Shown in pieces: positions 34,668-45,228 of a DNA stretch of 64,000 nucleotides; position 1 is the stretch's first letter; every line of letters starts with the position of its first letter. The notes beneath the pieces were generated by a model, which was not told the origin of the DNA, searched no databases, and saw nothing but the letters and a program-made list of their open reading frames with translations. The translations under genes were made by a program, and so were the position numbers. The stretch is from Thalassia testudinum. Taxonomy: Eukaryota; Streptophyta; Magnoliopsida; Alismatales; Hydrocharitaceae. The stretch lies in contig JAZHRO010000073.1 in NCBI GenBank assembly GCA_037157565.1, positions 19,598,501-19,662,500 on the forward strand. The letters are read 5' to 3'.

Positions 34668-35620
34668 ATGCACGGGCGACGATCCCAAAATCCACACTTG
34701 GAGAGACCTCTTGATTCTGCCCCCCACACAAAAAGACTTTCTTCCACTCATTTTCATTCATAAAAAATGGGAAATCCCCAAAATAGGTCCTACGCCGCTT
34801 CCACCTCTCACCTACAAAACACTTCTGATCCCACCTCTAATCTTGTTGCTAACCCTTCCACCCAAAATCCGCAATCTAACCCACTTTTTGACTTACCCAT
34901 CCCCAACCTACTTAGTCTAGAACTACCTGAGATGCCATAAGGACAAATCAAGGCCCCCCACCCAATCCCCTATATATGATGGTTGAGCAACTGACTCAAC
35001 TACAAGCAAACCAACAACAGTTGGCTCGGACTGTAACAAACCTAGCCAACCAAGGCCAAAACCCGCCACCCTATCAGTAGCCTGTCATTCCTCTTAAGGA
35101 TTTTTACGATCCTTCCAATTATGAGAACAAACTAGGGGTGGTCATACCAAAAGGGGACTTTGAGATTAATCCTGTTGTTCTGACCTTAATCAAGAACTTC
35201 CATGGCCTTCCTCAAGAAGACCCGTTTAGCCACCTTAAGGAACTTACTCTCCTCGCACAGATGACCCATTCTCGCAATGTGCGAGAGGATTTATGGCTCA
35301 TGCAGTTATTCCCGCTTTCCCTCAAGGATAAGGCCACCTACTGGTTTAGAACCATTGGCAAACCCATTACCACTTGGCCTCAGCTTAAAAGCGCTATCCC
35401 AAAGAAATTCTTCCCCATTGATCGTACGATTTACCTGCGACAATCTATTACGACCTTCCAACAAAAACCTGGCGAGACCTTACATGATGCTTGGGAGCGA
35501 TTCTAGGATCTTTTAAGAAGTTGCCCGCACCACGAGGTTCCATTATAGTAGCTCATGTAGATCTTCTACCATGGATTAGAAGATCAACTTCGGCGTTTCG
35601 TCGATGCCTCGTGTGGCGGT
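34668..35620 (+). pseudogene. Element III: gag, N-terminal part, with stops and frameshift
   Basis: ATG 34668 opens MHGRRSQNPHLERPLDS, matching the gag start of the other elements. It hits a stop near 34760 and continues in another frame (MGNPQNRS, 34767). The gag core in 35138-35620 reads INPVVLTLIKNFHGLPQEDPF ... RTIGKPITTWPQL ... ITTFQQKPGETLHDAWERF-stop. Four in-frame stops follow, each explained by C-to-T or G-to-A change of Gln or Trp codons. It ends at VDASCGG, where the copia-type LTR is inserted. Confidence 0.85.
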
Positions 35621-37013
35621 TGAAAGCACTAGAGGGGGGTGATTAGTGCTAAAAAGGCGGTAAATAAAGAACTAATTCAAGTTAATGCAGATTCAAGATA
35701 AGCTTAAACAATCCACACACATAACAACAATCACAACATAAGCATTTATAGTGGAAACCCAAATTCGGGTAAAAACCACTACCTAGATCTCCCAATCTAG
35801 GATTTTGCCCTGAGTCAAACTTGGAAAACTAACTGGTACTTATGAGGTACCAAACCCTTTTACAAATTCTCTTGATTTCCCAATCAAGAGCAAACCCCTC
35901 TTGCTCAAGAGGAGAGGAACCCACAACCCAGGTCCTCAGATTACAAGAGATGAAGAAATAAAATTGAATTGAAACACAGTTTTGCTCCTATGGATAGCCC
36001 TAATTAGATGTGCAATTAATTATATGAACTAACTATTTATGAAGCTAAAAGAACTCCCTTAGTGAGTGTATGAAGTTGATATAGCTGGGAGTTGAAGTGG
36101 TTGAGCTCCAAGAAAGGTGGCTTTCAAGAACAAGAGCTCAAAACACCTCCAATGAACACTAAGTGAAGGATTTAGCTGAATGTAGGATTGGAAGTGCTTT
36201 TGAGTGAATTTTTGGGTGTTCTCTAACCCTCTAAGAGTGGGAACCCACTTGGTATATATAGATGGAGGTTAGGACTATTTTGTATGTGCAAAAGACCTCT
36301 ATTCAATGGCTCAAAAGTTTCCCCATTTGATTTGCCAATGGCTAATTAAATTTGACAAAAAGTTCTTTAATTAATGTTAGTTTCACTATCTAACATTAGG
36401 TACTAAGTTAGGTACAAAGTTCGCTATCTCCTGGAACTTCTTTGGATGGCCTCAAGTGCACCAACTAACATTAGGTATGATCTGTCTAACATTAGGCAGA
36501 CTACCTAACGTTAGATGCTCAGTTCAATGCAATGTTCTCTATCTCCTGGAATTCTTGAGTTGAGCTCAGATCAACTACCTAACGTTAGGTAACTTATACC
36601 TAATGTTAGATGGATTGTAAAAAGTCCAACTGTCCAAACCAAAATTGTTGATCTCATGGGGCTCTAGGGTGATCTATTAACTCCTAAGAATATGCTTTAC
36701 TATATTTTTGACCAAATTAGACTCATAGAAGTGGTGCCCTAATAGTGTAGATAAATGTTAATCTTATTGGGGCTTTCCTTACATTTTAAGAAATATAAAA
36801 TTACAACTCAATTCCTAAAATTACAAAGAAACCTAAACTTGATCTCCTCCATCTTCTTGGCTTCATGATTTGTCAAGAGAGCTTCAATCTTGAAATTAAT
36901 CTTGCAACAACTATGCATAACATATAATTTTAGCCTCAACCACTTGATATGCTTGTTATCATCAAAACCATCATTACAGGCTAATGTGGTGCCTAATTAC
37001 TTATGCACCAACA
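35621..37013 (-). mobile_element. Solo LTR, Ty1/copia type (1,393 bp)
   Basis: On the minus strand it starts TGTTGGTGCATAAG and ends ACCCCCCTCTAGTGCTTTCA, a U5 end typical of plant copia elements. A TATA-like CTATATATACC lies at about 36258-36248. It splits the gag of element III between VDASCGG and NFLNKNAE. Flanks GCGGT (35616-35620) and GTGGC (37014-37018) fit one ancestral GCGGC with a C-to-T change in each copy. No PBS or coding sequence follows, so it is a solo LTR. Confidence 0.75.
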
Positions 37014-38788
37014 GTGGCAACTTTCTGAATAAAAATGCTGAGATTGCTTATGATCTTCTTGAAGAAATGAGTGAAAACTCATTTAACCATGCGTCCATGA
37101 ACACCTTTGGGAGAACAACTAACTTGTAGTTCGGTGTTCATGAAATAGGCACTCAATCAATCCCTGCTACCCAAGATGATCTTTAAATGATTTCCCGTAG
37201 ACTCAACCAGATGCAATTAAATCAGAAGAAAATCAAGGAAAGACTTACTACACCCACCCAGGTTCCACATCTGTCCGTGCCTAACATTCTAAAGAGAGAG
37301 AACTTGCATAATCTCAATACTGTCCATGCTGAGTATAATCAATTTTCTGAGGCTTTATATGGTTCCCCGTGGATTTGTAGTTATCCAAATCCTAGCCCCA
37401 TTGAGAATATTTTCACCCTTCAGGAGCAATTTAGAACACCCTCCAACTCCAATTGGAATTACCCGACTCACTCCTGGCCTAATCAAGTGCCCTCTCAGAA
37501 ACAAAACTGATTTAGAGGGTATGGGTAGAACCACACTTTCTATCAACTTGGGCCATCCCAAGAAGACATCAATGCCCAGGTTATGGAAACCCTACAGGGG
37601 ATGCAAAATTAAATGCCAGAGGTAACTTGTGTTGTTACAAATCTCCATAATCAAATTGGGGTTACTTCGACCCAGAGACCTACAGGACAACTGCCTTCCC
37701 AGCCAGTACCCAACCCTATTAATTAGAGGAACCACTACCAAGGCAGACACTCAAATTAGAACCATACTAATCAGTCTCCAATCAACCTAGCATCACAACA
37801 CTCACCAGGTTTCCTACAACATCAGGCCCCCCAACCCCCTCCTAGGAATAACCAAACTGCCAATGCAGTTACTTTGAGGAATGGGAAAACAATCATCGAT
37901 CCTGGGCCTTCACACCAACCTGATGAAACCTACACTACCCCAGTGCAAGTCCACTCTCCTAACACCATCACTCAGGGAGAAAAAGAAATTGATTATCGTG
38001 ACACGACTCCTATCCGTTTTCCCCAAGCTCTCCATTCCACCACCAATAAAAGAAAAAAATTTAAGCCCACAAATGAGGAACTCATGGAATTATTTGGGCA
38101 AGTTCAGATCAACATCTCTTTCCTAGACGCAATCAAATATATCTCTACCTATGCTAAGTTTTTGAAGGATATCTATACTCCAAAAAGGCAAAATACAAAC
38201 CTAAGAAGAGTGAATCTTTTGGAGATAGTAAGCTCTATCATACAAAGCAAGCTGCCTCCTAAGATGAAAGACTCGAGCACACCTTTGATTTATGAGATTA
38301 TTGATGACACTACATTTAACAATGCCCTTCTTGATTTTGGTGCCTCAGTCGATATCATCCCCATAGTTCTATTCAAGGAATTTAAGATCGGTGATCTCAA
38401 GCCTGTCGAGGTTATGTTACAATTAGCTGATCGATTTGCAATCAAACCTCGAGGGATTGTCGAGGATGTCCCAGTCAAGGTTTAGAACTATGCCTTCCCA
38501 GTAGATTTTTTGGTCCTTGACATTGAGGTACCCCAATCTCTAATCAATGCCCCTATCATTCTTGGATGACCCTTTTTGGCCACCGCAAAAGAAAATATAA
38601 ATTGGTATACGGCTAAAATGGATATCACTTGCGTAGGCCAAACAATTACTCTAGATATTTTTAAATCCTCCAGGAAATTCCATGATGATGACTTCTTTGA
38701 GGACTCAAATACTGAAACATCTAATTTGGTGGAGGAAACAATGCTGATAAATTCTCTCACTCAAAATCTCTTCCTGACTATTCACTAG
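37014..38788 (+). pseudogene. Element III: gag C-terminus and protease; no polymerase
   Basis: Resumes gag at NFLNKNAEIAYDLLEEMSENSFNHASMNTFGR. It continues through a degenerate Gln/Pro-rich region. A long frame at 37874-38485 has the Athila pre-protease block (ELMELFGQVQINISFLDAIKYI) and the protease site ALLDFGAS (Leu replaced by Phe). Stops follow at 38485 and 38568; the frame 38576-38788 ends at LFLTIH. The expected RT, RNase H and integrase regions are absent: the sequence passes directly into Pro/Thr-rich and 3' non-coding sequence. Confidence 0.85.
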
Positions 38789-40549
38789 ACCCACCCACTC
38801 AAATTTCACCTCACCCGCCCACTCTAACTTCAATTCAACCTCCCACCCTAACTTCACCCACCCTTCATCTTGATAACTTTTCCCTCAGTCCCTTTCCCCT
38901 GGACCTACCATTTGATCCCCTCGTGCATGGCCTTCTTCCTCAACTGAAACCTTGGCCAAACTTGGGTATTTCTTCCATTTCTCACACTCATTTTAGTCAC
39001 CCTACTTCCACCATTTTCTTTTTAGGGGACCAAGAGGAAGATTGCATTTTACAGGGCATTCACGTGTCTAACTATCTTCACGATTGACCATCCTCTGTGC
39101 ATCACTTCATGCCTGACTAAATGGCATTAAAGACAGTACTAGTTGGGAGGTAACCCAGCAACATTTTCCTTTTCGCTTTCCTTTTCTTTTTCAAGTTCTG
39201 CAAAACTTCGCCTCTATCTTGACTTCCTCTCTCAGGTGATATCTTCTACTCTTTTCCTTTTGCAAGGGATTTGCAAACCTTAAGCATGGGGTGGTACTTC
39301 AATTTTGTTAGGCATTTCATTATTTTTCAGAACCTAAAAATATTAAAATATTTTTTATATTCACATCATCTGCATCTGCATATGCACTCTATTTGCATAA
39401 CTTTTAAAAAAATGTTTTGAGAATTTTTAGTGAAAGAAAGGACCAATGGTTGAACTTTAATTCAAATTAGGTACACCTGGGGTTTAATCATTAACAAACT
39501 AAGGATGAAGTCATGGATTCATTTTTAGACATTTCAGGTCTAGAAGACTAGACCAGATCAGGTATCCTAAAAAGAATTCCATCCTAACACTTGATGATTC
39601 AAGTAACTCGACTTTGTTTAGCGACCTAGATAGTACCTAACTTAGCTCTCAATCCAAAAATTTGCTTTTCTTTTGAAAACCTGGTGTCAAACATTTCACA
39701 CACAAAGCCAACACTACCTAAGCCCAAAAACATCTAAATAATTAAAAAACTCTTTCAAAATCTTAGTAAATGACTGAGACAGATGTTTGGTTTGAGTTCC
39801 CACTATCGAGAAGGAAAAATACTTCCTTTGAGGATGTGATGTCAACATGTTACCACCTCTGTACTACTCTATATCTATATTTCATATCTTTAGATGGAGC
39901 ACTGAGGTGCATTTTGTAGCTTTGGTGTCTTGGACGGTGCTCTACCCATAGTGTCGAAGCAAGAGCCTGAGTTTGCTTGGAGTGCCCCTTTACACCACAT
40001 TGTGCTTTGGGGTTGTGAGCTCCTGGGGTGTGTCTTGGACGATACTATCTCAAAGTGCTGGGGCCAGAGCCCCCTCGTGGATTGGTTACGGGAATGGTGA
40101 TCCCGACACATCTATAGTAGGACTAAGCTAAGGCCAAGCATGGGGAAATAAATGAAAAAATAAGTTTCAATAACATGACCTTATCCCAATAATGTTGGCA
40201 TAGCATAAGGCACTGACACCTGAATTTTCGTCAACTTGCAAGTTGAAGATCGAGTTCACGAGTCAAGGAAATCCTAATAGCAAAAACGATTTCATGATAT
40301 TTTAATTTAAAAGGAGTTAAGTAGTGAATTCTCAAAGGATACAATGGTCCTGATTTGTCTAATCCTTGAATCCAAAGTTGAGCCCTAATGTTTTATCCTT
40401 AATAAACCTTGTACCTACTTTAACCAAAATCAACCACGGTTCTATCTTGAGCTTATTCCTCAAAACACAAAAAGATGTTTTCTTAAGAAATATTGTGGTC
40501 CAATCACAATTTTTGCTAAGGAACTAGCAAAAAGATAAGCATGGGGGTG
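38789..40549 (+). other. Element III: 3' region and polypurine tract
   Basis: No coding frame supported. GCATTAAAGACAGTACTAGT and TTGGGAGGTAACCCAGCAAC near 39123-39162 resemble the post-pol sequence of plant Athila/Tat elements. CTTAAGCATGGGGTGG (about 39279-39294) and CAAGCATGGGGA (40134) look like auxiliary PPTs. The true PPT AGATAAGCATGGGGGTG ends at 40549. Confidence 0.65.
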
Positions 40550-42054
40550 TGATAAATGCTAGTTTATCGTCATCCTTAATATCCATTCACATCTAGTTAT
40601 TAAGGTTTTGTCAATTACATTGCGTTATCCCACTGCATTTAGCATGCATTTGCATTTAGGGTTTAGAGCATGCATTAGCATTTATTTTACATTATCTTAT
40701 GTAGTTACCATTTGATTGCCAAGGATGAATGCTTTGGAAATCATAAAAGCGCTAGCAGTATGGAAGGCACAAGGAATAATTGTGAAGACACTCGAAAAAG
40801 CTCCTTCCAACTCCTCCTCTACTTAGCTAAGCTACTAGCTAGCTTAGCTAGCTTATCTAGCTACTCCACTACTCCAGCTCCTACCCTACTCCCTCTCCAC
40901 CTTAATGACCGTCCACCTACATTAAAACCACTAACCATTGGCACCTAAAATGTACTCCTTGGCACCCTTTCACATGGCACCAAAGAAGCTTCCTAACCAC
41001 CCTCCTTGGCACCCTTTCACATGGTGCCAAGGAAGCTTCCTAACTACCATCCAAGCCACCCTCCATGACACACTTTCAGATGGTGCCAAGGAAGCTTCCT
41101 AACCACCCTCCTTAGTACCCTTTCAAATGGTGGCAATGAAGCTTCCTAACCACCATCCATACTAGGCTATAGAAAACCCCCCCATCCTACCACTCAAACC
41201 ATCCTTAACAAGCACCAATTCTTCTTGTCAAACACCTATAGCCACCATACATCACACACCCATGAAAGGAGAGAAGAAGATTAAGGGAGTAACCTACCTG
41301 CTCCCTTGGTGCCTTCTTCCTCCTCTCTCTCCTTCCTTATGCCACACCAAGGATCAAGCTTCCATCTAGGGAGGACGACCAAGTAGGAGGAAAGAAGGGT
41401 GGAGGACATCCACCTTTGAAAGGAGCAACTCAAGGAGCTAGAAGGAAGTCTTCTTCATGCTGGGAGCCACCATTCTTGGAGCGAAGGCTGCCTTAGCTAC
41501 TTGGGAGAATTTTCTGTCCTTTGTTTTGTTGCATTTTAATTCTGGTTAAGCATTCATCTACCTAGGAATTAACTAAGTGGAACCTCTACTTAGTTGAGCT
41601 CCCTGGATACTTTGTAAACATTTCTTCTTAAGAGCAAAGTATCTTTCTTCATTCTTGAATTTTCAATGTCAAGTAGCAACTTTATTTATTTTAGTGCATT
41701 ACATCTCTCTTCTAATTACCCTAGGCGCACTTGCCTAGGGTAAGCTTAGAAGAGAAGACTTCTTTTATCACTTAGGTTCTAGTTGTTAGGCATAGTTTCT
41801 TTAGCGTAGTTCTATCTTTGCATTCGTATCCTGCTTATTCCCAAACAAAAAAATTTACAAAATCAAAATACAAAAAGGGAAGTGTTGATTTGAGAGGCGG
41901 GAGAGAGAATCACTTATTTAACTATCAAATTAGCCTCCTTAGATGACCTTAGATACCACCACTATCTATGAATATAAATTTAAAAGCTGATCAATTTTGA
42001 GCATTGCAACGACATTAAAACCTTCATTTATAAAACCATGCAAATCGCGCATCA
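40550..42054 (+). mobile_element. Element III: 3' LTR (1,505 bp)
   Basis: Starts TGATAAATGCTAGTTTATCG directly after the PPT and ends ...CGCGCATCA. Carries the minisatellite (about 40960-41160) and the ACCCTAGGC/GCCTAGGGT hairpin. The next bases AGCTC pair with GGCTC before the 5' LTR. Confidence 0.85.
40960..41160 (+). repeat. Minisatellite in LTR III (3' copy)
   Basis: About four units of the 48-bp CTTGGCACC ... GGTGCCAAGGAAGCTTCC repeat, partly degenerate (one unit reads CATGACACAC, another GGTGGCAATG). Confidence 0.8.
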
Positions 42055-42059
42055 AGCTC

Positions 42060-42189
42060 CTAACTGTGCCAACAAGCTAGAGTAAGCGAGAACCATCTGA
42101 TCACTGATAAAGGGCTCAGATTGCGTGGAAATCGCGCCTAGATTGTGACTTCAATGCATGCTGCCATCTGATACTACCACATGGCGTGT
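42060..42189 (-). mobile_element. Solo LTR VI, middle piece (piece 2 of 3)
   Basis: Short remnant of the old minus-strand LTR between elements III and V. Assigned by position and because removing III and V joins it to 11434 and 53799. It ends at the duplication CGTGT (42185-42189) of element V. Confidence 0.6.
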
Positions 42190-43855
42190 TGTTGAACGTA
42201 TTTCGCGAATCGCTACGCTTACGTGTTTGGTTTTGGAAAACCTGTCGTTGTAGTTCGAAAGCGAAGAATTCGTGTTCAACAAATAAAATTTATACCGAAA
42301 AGAATTCCGGGTCGAACGTAGGGAGGCTACGTTGATCTATATTCGCAATTATATTTTTTCAAGATTTTTTTTATAAGCAAGGCGATATAATTATAATGGA
42401 GCTATCAAACTAAGAGAGAGAGAAAGGGAGAGAAAGAGAGAGAGAGAAAGAGAACATGCATTCAATATTCCAATTGTTTATAAAAGTTACACTAGAATGT
42501 GAAAAATCAATTACACTATAAAGCAGGAAAATTCTACACTAGAAAAGCTGTAAATAAGAATGGGAGAGAGAAATTATCCTCCTCGATGATTGCTTGGAGG
42601 ACGAGTCGGACGGGAAGACGCCTGGACGAAGGAGAACAAAGCAGGACGAAGCAGAAGAACGGGAACGGAGCAGCACGCCGTCGTCGTCGCGGGATCCACT
42701 TCCGAAGGGGAACGAAAATTGGACTTTATCTCGCAAGAAGCATCCCGGGTGTGGGACAAGCTTCTTTTGAGCTTTGGAGGGGTAGAGAGGAGAAAGAAGG
42801 GTTGAGAATTTCGTATGGAGGGGGTCTCCTTTTATAGTTGCAAGGAGTGGGGGCAAAATGGACATTACAACTTCAAAATAGTAAATGAGGGGTCTTTAGT
42901 GACGGATAAATCTGTCACTAAAGCTCCCTTCGTGGGCGACGTGGGCGGCTCGTGCACGCCCGCTCGGCTGCTCGCACGCGCAACGCCCGCGCACGTCCAT
43001 TGATTTTCAGCCGTCCGATCGCGAGATCGGACGGCTTAAAATGCATCCGCGCCCGCTGCGTTGCGCGCCCCCCGCGCGTCTGATTGGGCTTCCGATTGCG
43101 CGTCCAATCGCGCGTCGACGCTATCGGGCGCGCGGGGCCGTCCGATCTCCATCTGACGCTCCACGCGCCTCAATTGATCGCGCCCTCCAGCCCCTCGCCG
43201 CGGATCGAACCCGCACCCCGTGCTCGCGATAGCACACTCGACCATTGCACTATGGGGCGCGGATGGTCGAGCGGGCACTTTTAAATGCGAGCGCCCACAG
43301 CCGTTGGATTAAGATCCAACGGCGAAGAGCGATCGAGCGCGGGGCCTTCACAAGATGAAGCGGCTGCTTGGGCGGCTGAGATGGCACCACGTGGCGCTAT
43401 CTTGGCCGTCCATCTTCTGGAAGTTGTAGATGGTGCCACGGATGTCGGATTGACTCGATTTTTGTGTCGTTGGGCTGCGATCGTCGATCCGAATTCATCC
43501 GTGCGGTCGGATTTATCATCTGAAGTGAGGATTTACACCATCCTGGCCCTTGATCTTCTAGGGTTCCCGGGTCACTATCTGATGCTACGGATGCCTGATT
43601 AGGGCGGTCTTGGAGTCGTTGAACTCCAATCATCGCCCTGATCATATCCATACGGTTGGATCTTTGATCCGAGGCCGTGATAAAATATTTGCCCTTTCCA
43701 AGCACATAAAAGGAGACAATTAACCTCCATTTTATTCAAACTATTCAAAATGCAAGATGATGCTTGTAATGCAATATTTATATCATGAAATGCAATCCTA
43801 TGCTTAAGAGCATGCATTAATAGACATCTTAAGTATTGTAAATGTGTTTATATCA
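42190..43855 (-). mobile_element. Element V: 3' LTR (1,666 bp)
   Basis: On the minus strand it starts TGATATAAACACATTTAC and ends ...CGTTCAACA. U3 holds GC-rich palindromes (43300-43323; 43009-43036) and a tRNA-like segment (43191-43260). TATA CTATAAAAGG lies at 42836-42827. U5 has CCTCCCTACGTTCGACCCGG and GAACTACAACGACAGG. A GA-rich microsatellite (42411-42454) varies in length between the two LTRs. Confidence 0.88.
43191..43260 (-). other. tRNA-like sequence inside LTR V (3' copy)
   Basis: The minus strand has an A-box-like TAGTGCAATGG and a B-box-like GGTTCGATCC, about 40 nt apart. Acceptor-like GCGCCCC/GGGG ends and a hairpin GTGCT/AGCAC sit where the anticodon arm would be. The T arm lacks one base of a normal stem, so this is a tRNA-derived pseudo-sequence, not a working tRNA gene. 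Confidence 0.5.
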
Positions 43856-45228
43856 TACCCCCATGCCTATCTTTTGCTAGTCCCTAGCAAAAACTATATG
43901 ATATTTATAAAAGAATTAGGTTAGATTATTTGGACTTGAGTTATTTTTCAATCATTAAGAAATTCTCTACTTAGGAACTGAACTTTCAAAGACACAACAG
44001 TGCCCGGGTATTAGCCAAAATGCAGACCGCTTCAAGCCCTCGCCTTATTAAAAGAAAAATTTCTTTTTCTCTTTTCTAATTTTTTTTTGATTTTCAAATT
44101 TTCGGGTTTAAGAGTGGCTTTCTATGGCCATTCAACTCACCCAAAATTTGATGAGAACTCTAAGCTTTAAGCATCTTATTGTGATTGTGATAGACTCGTT
44201 GACCGGCAATTAGAACGGACTTCGAATTTCTACGCTTCTAGGTGACCTAACCAGAATTCTACCTAAAAGTGTATCTTTACAACTGGTAGCTTTCTCCCTA
44301 CTTTTATTTTTTTTACGAGGTCAATACAAGGGTGAATCCAGTGTATATCTCCTCGATTTATTCTACTTCTCCGCTTCTTCCTAAGTGTTTTGGGAATTTT
44401 TAGTGCATTTTCTGAACTGGGTTCTGAACAACCGGTCGATGAGCTGTTACCACCGACAACTTGCCAGCCATACTAGTGCGGCAAAGTGTGGCTTATTTCT
44501 TTTTGTTCTTTTCTCCCTTTTTTTTTTTTAAAGTAGGTGGCTTCCCTAGTCTAAGATTTACCTAAAGGCAGCAAACTAAGAAAGGTCCAGTGACTGGGTT
44601 CTGGACAACCTACCTATGGGCTGTTACCCACGATAACTTGCCAGCCATATCACCTTAGAAGGTTCATTAGCTACCCAATTTTCGTTAAAATCGTCGAAAA
44701 ATGAGTCAGTGCAAAAAAAGTGTGTAGGTACTTAAGACTTAAAATTCCCTCAAATCAGAGGGTGGGTTGATAAGTCGTGCACTTATCATCCAAACTTATT
44801 TACTCCAATTACGAAAGAATTAAGATGGCGAGGACTTAAAAACAAATCCACATTTTAGTGGATACACAGGCTAATTAAGTCCAAAGACCTGAGGGGTCTT
44901 TGTGTTCAGATCCTAATGTAAAATTTCTTAGGATTGAAAAGTCCTAATGTCCAACTAATCCTTCTTAATTTTTTTTTTTAATTTTTTTAATTTTTTTAAA
45001 TAAGAAGAGAGACAATTTACATGGATTTCATAAGGCTGACCAAATAATTCAAGAATGAATCCACCCCCTAATGCCTAGATGATGCAATGTCCTCATTGAA
45101 AAAGAGACATGAAAGAAATGGTAGAATATGAAAGATGTCACCTGGATATGAAGCTCGTATCAGCCTTGTGTCATATATACAATTGCTGAGTTTAATGCCG
45201 TCAGTTAGTCGAAGTCCAACCAAAGAAG
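43856..45228 (-). other. Element V: 3' region with PPT and duplicated motif
   Basis: The PPT on the minus strand, AGATAGGCATGGGGGTA, abuts the 3' LTR (43856-43872). A decayed auxiliary PPT with ATGAGGACATTGC lies at 45096-45061, 133 bp after the pol stop. A block of about 57 bp occurs twice (44416-44472, 44593-44649): plus strand ACTGGGTTCTG, ACAACC, GCTGTTACC, AACTTGCCAGCCATA. No env-like gene seen. Confidence 0.65.

Larger units (their letters stand above)
11435..42054 (+). mobile_element. Element III: nonautonomous gag-protease LTR element with nested insertions
   Basis: Span from the TG of the 5' LTR to the CA of the 3' LTR. The flanks GGCTC (11430-11434) and AGCTC (42055-42059) are a 5-bp duplication with one transition. 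Without nested elements (solo B, element I, a copia-type solo LTR and their duplications) it is about 9.1 kb. It has LTRs of about 1.5 kb, a tRNA-Asp-type PBS, a gag-protease region and a PPT. No RT, RNase H or integrase homology is visible between the protease and the 3' LTR. The LTRs differ by roughly one base in ten over the first 250 bp, so it is much older than element I. Confidence 0.8.

Noticed and set aside
43191..43260. Functional tRNA gene
   Set aside because: The T arm lacks a base of a normal stem and the acceptor has mismatches; kept only as a tRNA-like LTR segment.
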